A stretch of 64,000 nt of DNA from Bog-532 sp963775825. Lineage in GTDB: Bacteria > Actinomycetota > Actinomycetes > Streptosporangiales > Streptosporangiaceae. Where the stretch lies: NCBI GenBank assembly GCA_963775825.1, contig CAVZKY010000083.1:16595-80594 (forward strand). The letters are read 5' to 3'. Shown piece after piece: positions 60,865-64,000 of this stretch (position 1 is the stretch's first letter; every line of letters starts with the position of its first letter). Both the position numbers and the translations under genes were made by a program. A model generated the notes under the pieces. The model did not search any database. It was not told where the DNA came from and saw only the letters and a list, made by a program, of their open reading frames with translations.

Positions 60865-62372
60865 GCCGCTTCCTCCACCGTGTTGAGTATCCGGATGGCA
60901 CGCATGAGCACCGCCGGGGTGCCGTGGCTGACCGGGGCCACCTGACCGGGCTGGCCCTTGCCGCAGTTGAACGCGCCGCCGAGCACGTAGGTCTGCGGGC
61001 CGCCGACGGCCTCCATGGCGTTCCAGAAGTCGGTAGTGGTGGCCTGGTAGGCGACGTCCCGGAGCTGCCCGGCCAGCCGGCCGCCGGTGATCTTGTAGAA
61101 CCGCTGGCCGGTGAACTGGAAGTTGTACCGCTGCATGTCGATCGACCAGCTCTTGTCCCCGGCGATGAAGATCCCGTCTTCGACCCCGGCGATCAGCTCG
61201 CTGGTGGACGGGCCGCCCTCGGCGGGCTGCAGGGACACGTTGGCCATCCGCTGCAGCGGCATGTGACCCGGGGAGTCGGCGAACGCGCAGCCGTTGGAGC
61301 GGCCCAGGCCGCGCAGCGCTGCCATCCGCCGGTCGAGCTGGTAGCCGGACAGCACGCCGTCGGTGATCAGGTCCCATGATTGGCCGGCCACGCCCTCGTC
61401 GTCGTACCCGACGGTGGCCAGGCCGTGCACGGCGGTGCGGTCGCCGGTCACGTGCATGTGCTCCGACCCGTATTGCAGCCGGCCCAGCTTGTCCGGCGTG
61501 GCGAACGAGGTGCCGGCGTAGGCGGCTTCGTAGCCCAGCGCCCGGTCCAGCTCGGTGGCGTGGCCGATCGACTCGTGGATCGTGAGCCACAGGTTGGACG
61601 GGTCGATCACGAGGTCGTACCGGCCGGGGCGGACCGACGGCGCGGCGAGCTTCTCGGCGAGCAGCGCGGGAATCTCCTCCAGCTCGGCCTGGAAGTCCCA
61701 GCCGCTGCCGTTCAGGTATTCGTAGCCGCGGCCGACCGGGGGCGCGAGCGTGCGCATCGTCTCGAACCGGCCGTCCTGCTGCACCGCCACGGCGGTGAGC
61801 GTCGGGTGCAGCCGGACCCGCTGCTGGGTCGCGGTGGTGGCGCCGTCGGCGTAAAACTTGCACTCCCTGACCTGCGTCAGGCGCGCGTCCACGTGGTCGA
61901 CGCCATCCCGGGCGAGCAGCCGCTTGCTCCAGTCCGCCAGCAGCGCCGCCTTGTCCGCCGCGCTGACGTCGAACGGATCAACGTCGTAGGCCGACACCCA
62001 GGTGACGTCGCCGTGCGCGGGCTCGGGCGCGAGCTCGATCCGCTCGGTATTCATGACCGCCGCGACCCGGGCGACCTGAACCGCCTCGCGGGCCGCCTGC
62101 GCCGCCGCGTCCGTGGTGAGATCGACGGTGGCGGCGAAACCCCAGGTCCCGTCCACCACAACGCGGACGGCCAGGCCGACGTCGCTGGCGTCGAACAGCG
62201 TTTCCAGGTTGCCGTCCGACAGCCCGATCGTCTGGCTGCGGAGCTGTTCGGCGCGAAAATCCGCATGCCCGGCGCCGAGGTCCGCGGCCTGCTGCATCGC
62301 CGCGTCGGCCAGCGCCCGCAACGGGAGCGCAGTGAATTGGGGATCTATGTCGTGCTGGCCACCATGAGTCAC
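60861..62372 (-). CDS. tldD: TldD-type metalloprotease catalytic subunit
   Basis: 503 residues. The HExxxH-type zinc motif is HESIGHATE near residue 260, and the rest matches TldD: SQTIGLSDGNLETLFDASD, GFAATVDLT, GSEHMHVTGDRT and GVEDGIFIAGDKSWSIDM. Acts with TldE, whose gene is translationally coupled. It is divergent from fabG, with 128 bases between. Confidence 0.94.
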   Translation of the reverse strand: MTHGGQHDIDPQFTALPLRALADAAMQQAADLGAGHADFRAEQLRSQTIGLSDGNLETLFDASDVGLAVRVVVDGTWGFAATVDLTTDAAAQAAREAVQVARVAAVMNTERIELAPEPAHGDVTWVSAYDVDPFDVSAADKAALLADWSKRLLARDGVDHVDARLTQVRECKFYADGATTATQQRVRLHPTLTAVAVQQDGRFETMRTLAPPVGRGYEYLNGSGWDFQAELEEIPALLAEKLAAPSVRPGRYDLVIDPSNLWLTIHESIGHATELDRALGYEAAYAGTSFATPDKLGRLQYGSEHMHVTGDRTAVHGLATVGYDDEGVAGQSWDLITDGVLSGYQLDRRMAALRGLGRSNGCAFADSPGHMPLQRMANVSLQPAEGGPSTSELIAGVEDGIFIAGDKSWSIDMQRYNFQFTGQRFYKITGGRLAGQLRDVAYQATTTDFWNAMEAVGGPQTYVLGGAFNCGKGQPGQVAPVSHGTPAVLMRAIRILNTVEEAA

Positions 62373-62500
62373 GTCAGCAACCTATCGCACAGCGCGGAAC
62401 GGCCCCAGGCGGCGTTTCGGGCCGACCGGATGTCACCGCCGCGGACGGGTGACCGGTACGCTCACCACGATTGCAGGCCAACGTGGAGGTGGAACGGCGG

Positions 62501-63205
62501 ATGGGACGCAGCGTCCTGGTGACGGGGGGAAACCGGGGGATAGGTCTGGCCATCGCGCGGCGGCTCGCCGCCGACGGAGACAGCGTCACGGTCACCTCGC
62601 GGGCCGGGGACCCCGTCGAGGGCCTGGCCGTCGTGCCCTGCGACGTGCGGGACGCCGGATCGGTGGACGCCGCCGTCAAGCAGGTCGAAGGCGAGCAGGG
62701 CCCGGTGGAGGTGCTGGTGGCCAACGCCGGGATCACCCACGACCAGCTCCTGGCCCTGATGAGCGAGGACGGCTTCACGAGCGTGCTGGACACCAACCTG
62801 ACCGGCGCCTACCGGGTCGCCAAGCGGGCGGTGCGGGGCATGGTCCGGGCGCGCAGGGGCCGCCTCATCTTCATCTCCTCGGTGGTAGGCCTGTACGGCT
62901 CGGCCGGCCAGGCCAACTACGCGGCGTCCAAGGCCGGGCTGGTCGGCTTCGCCCGCTCGCTGGCCCGCGAGCTGGGCTCCCGCGGCATCACCGCGAACGT
63001 GGTCGCCCCCGGCTTCGTGGACAGCGACATGACCGCCGCACTGCCGGAGGACCGGAAGGCGACGATCCTGGGCGCGGTCCCCCTGGGCCGGTACGCTGCC
63101 CCCCACGAGGTGGCTGGGGTCGTGTCGTTCCTGGCCGGCGACGACGCGGCCTACATCACCGGGGCGGTCATCCCGGTGGACGGCGGCCTCGGCATGGGAC
63201 ACTGA
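62501..63205 (+). CDS. fabG: 3-oxoacyl-ACP reductase FabG
   Basis: NADPH-dependent reduction of 3-oxoacyl-ACP in type II fatty-acid synthesis. 234 residues from ATG 62501 (GGAGGTGG upstream; a TTG at 62471 is less likely). SDR motifs: VTGGNRGIGLAIA, NAGITHDQLL, catalytic Ser-Tyr-Lys in SSVVGLYGSAGQANYAASKAG, and the C-terminal ITGAVIPVDGGLGMGH. Six bases before fabI, forming the fabG-inhA-type operon of actinomycetes. Confidence 0.94.
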   Translation: MGRSVLVTGGNRGIGLAIARRLAADGDSVTVTSRAGDPVEGLAVVPCDVRDAGSVDAAVKQVEGEQGPVEVLVANAGITHDQLLALMSEDGFTSVLDTNLTGAYRVAKRAVRGMVRARRGRLIFISSVVGLYGSAGQANYAASKAGLVGFARSLARELGSRGITANVVAPGFVDSDMTAALPEDRKATILGAVPLGRYAAPHEVAGVVSFLAGDDAAYITGAVIPVDGGLGMGH

Positions 63206-63210
63206 CCGCC

Positions 63211-63975
63211 ATGGGAATCCTGGCGGGCAAGCGCATTCTCGTCACCGGCGTGCTGACCGACTCCTCGATCGCGTTCCACGTGGCCAGGGTGGCCCAGCAG
63301 GAGGGCGCGACGATCGTGCTGACCGGCTACGGCGGGCTGAGCCTGGTGGAGCGCATCGCCAAACGGCTGCCGGATCCGCCGCCGGTCCTGGAACTGGACG
63401 TGACCGACCCCGTCCAGCTGGATTCGCTGGCGAGGAGGACCTCCGGCTACGTCGACCGCCTCGACGGGGTGGTGCATGCGATCGGGTTCGCGCCGCAGGA
63501 AGCGCTGGGCGGCAACTTCCTGAACACGCGCTGGGAGGACGTGTCCGTGGCGCTGCAGGCGTCTACGTTCTCGCTGAAGGCCCTGGCCATGGCCGCGCTG
63601 CCGCTGATGAACGGCGGCGGCTCGATCGTCGGCCTCGACTTCGACGCCAGCCGCGCCTGGCCCGGGTACGACTGGATGGGCGTGGCCAAGGCCGGCCTGG
63701 AGTCGTGCTCGCGTTACCTGGCCCGCGACCTCGGCGGTAGGGGCATCCGGGTGAACCTGGTGTCGGCGGGGCCGCTGCGCACGATGGCGGCCAAGAGCAT
63801 CCCCGGCTTTGACCGGTTCGAGGGGCTGTGGGGGGAGCGCGCGCCGCTGGGCTGGAACATGACCGATCCGGAGCCCGCAGCCCGCGCCTGCGTGGCCCTG
63901 CTGTCCGACTGGTTCCCGGCCACGACGGCTGAGATCGTGCACGTCGACGGCGGCGCCCACGCCATGGGCGGTTAG
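63211..63975 (+). CDS. fabI: Enoyl-ACP reductase FabI (InhA-like)
   Basis: NADH-dependent reduction of the enoyl-ACP double bond, the last step of each elongation round; the isoniazid/triclosan target family. 254 residues: NAD site VTGVLTDSSIAFHVA (as in InhA), the Tyr-Lys pair in YDWMGVAKAGLES, and the end TAEIVHVDGGAHAMGG. ATG 63211 follows fabG by 6 bases. Classical divergent SDR spacing (Y-x6-K) is visible. Confidence 0.95.
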   Translation: MGILAGKRILVTGVLTDSSIAFHVARVAQQEGATIVLTGYGGLSLVERIAKRLPDPPPVLELDVTDPVQLDSLARRTSGYVDRLDGVVHAIGFAPQEALGGNFLNTRWEDVSVALQASTFSLKALAMAALPLMNGGGSIVGLDFDASRAWPGYDWMGVAKAGLESCSRYLARDLGGRGIRVNLVSAGPLRTMAAKSIPGFDRFEGLWGERAPLGWNMTDPEPAARACVALLSDWFPATTAEIVHVDGGAHAMGG

Positions 63976-63977
63976 CT

Positions 63978-64000
63978 GTGCTGGCCCGGGGGGGCGACCC
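63978..64000 (-). repeat. Dispersed palindrome, copy 3 (cut by window edge)
   Basis: The sequence GTGCTGGCCCGGGGGGGCGA plus CCC is the reverse complement of the flank and stem of copy 1 (GGGTCGCCCCCCGGGCCAGC), with one extra G/C. It begins directly after fabI and continues past the window. Confidence 0.7.

Noticed and set aside
1..64000. tRNA or rRNA genes
   Set aside because: No T-arm GGTTCGAATCC-type sequence with matching acceptor stem and no rRNA-like stretch was found by eye; a covariance-model scan would be decisive.

Overview
The window is about 64 kb of very GC-rich DNA from an actinomycete (Actinomycetota). Evidence: the Pup-proteasome accessory genes pafA, pafB and pafC followed by tatA, tatC and a HelY-type helicase; Actinomycetota-restricted families (DUF3145, DUF5998, DUF3866, DUF3099); and many GTG/TTG starts with 4-base ATGA/GTGA gene overlaps. 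A Streptosporangiales- or Streptomyces-like relative is plausible, but I cannot name a genus.

Layout. 1-1.8 kb: NarL-type histidine kinase (cut by the left edge), its LuxR-type regulator and a single-domain receiver. 1.9-3.5 kb: msrB, an IS200/IS605-type remnant that keeps an omega-RNA-like structure but no transposase or TnpB, and a GNAT gene. 3.5-14 kb: housekeeping genes (sucB, lpdA, pepA, FTR1-like permease, cobS, DUF5998, a phosphodiesterase-like enzyme, transglutaminase). 14.2-18.5 kb: an ArsR/SRPBCC pair, then a leftward transfer-like module (Replic_Relax-like protein, membrane protein, VirD4/HerA-like ATPase, J-domain protein). 18.7-22 kb: MarR-GNAT fusion, lnt, DUF3145. 22.5-27.4 kb: an accessory patch with a stand-alone CBM48 protein, a decayed 13E12-type DUF222/HNH gene, a second CBM48 fragment, GNAT and histidine phosphatase. 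27.4-29.4 kb: a succinate-semialdehyde dehydrogenase flanked by two minisatellites.

29.5-53.6 kb is the proteasome/Tat block. pafA is separated from pafB by about 12.8 kb holding a surface-glycan-like cluster (nucleotide-sugar dehydrogenase, GT2 glycosyltransferase, NAD epimerase, several large membrane proteins), an FKBP lipoprotein, a DoxX-like protein and a broken DUF3866 gene. After pafBC come tatA, tatC, a repeat field, a broken HAD-HerA ATPase and helY. 53.6-64 kb: gene fragments, a cysteine-dioxygenase-like cupin, PadR plus a two-gene ABC exporter, a repeat field with a large inverted repeat and a 6C-like RNA, DUF3099, the TldE/TldD pair, and fabG-fabI of fatty-acid synthesis.

How the genes relate: sucB and lpdA supply E2 and E3 of the 2-oxoglutarate dehydrogenase complex and gabD feeds succinate into the same cycle. 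PafA attaches Pup to proteasome substrates and PafBC is the DNA-damage activator normally encoded beside it. TatA/TatC export folded proteins. FabG and FabI catalyse the two reductions of fatty-acid elongation.

A striking overall feature is that at least ten apparent frameshifts, mostly in short G/C runs, fall in accessory genes (ArsR, transfer ATPase, DUF222/HNH, GNAT, phosphatase, one membrane protein, DUF3866, HAD-HerA), while the long core genes are intact. This looks more like gene decay than random sequencing error, but reads would be needed to decide.
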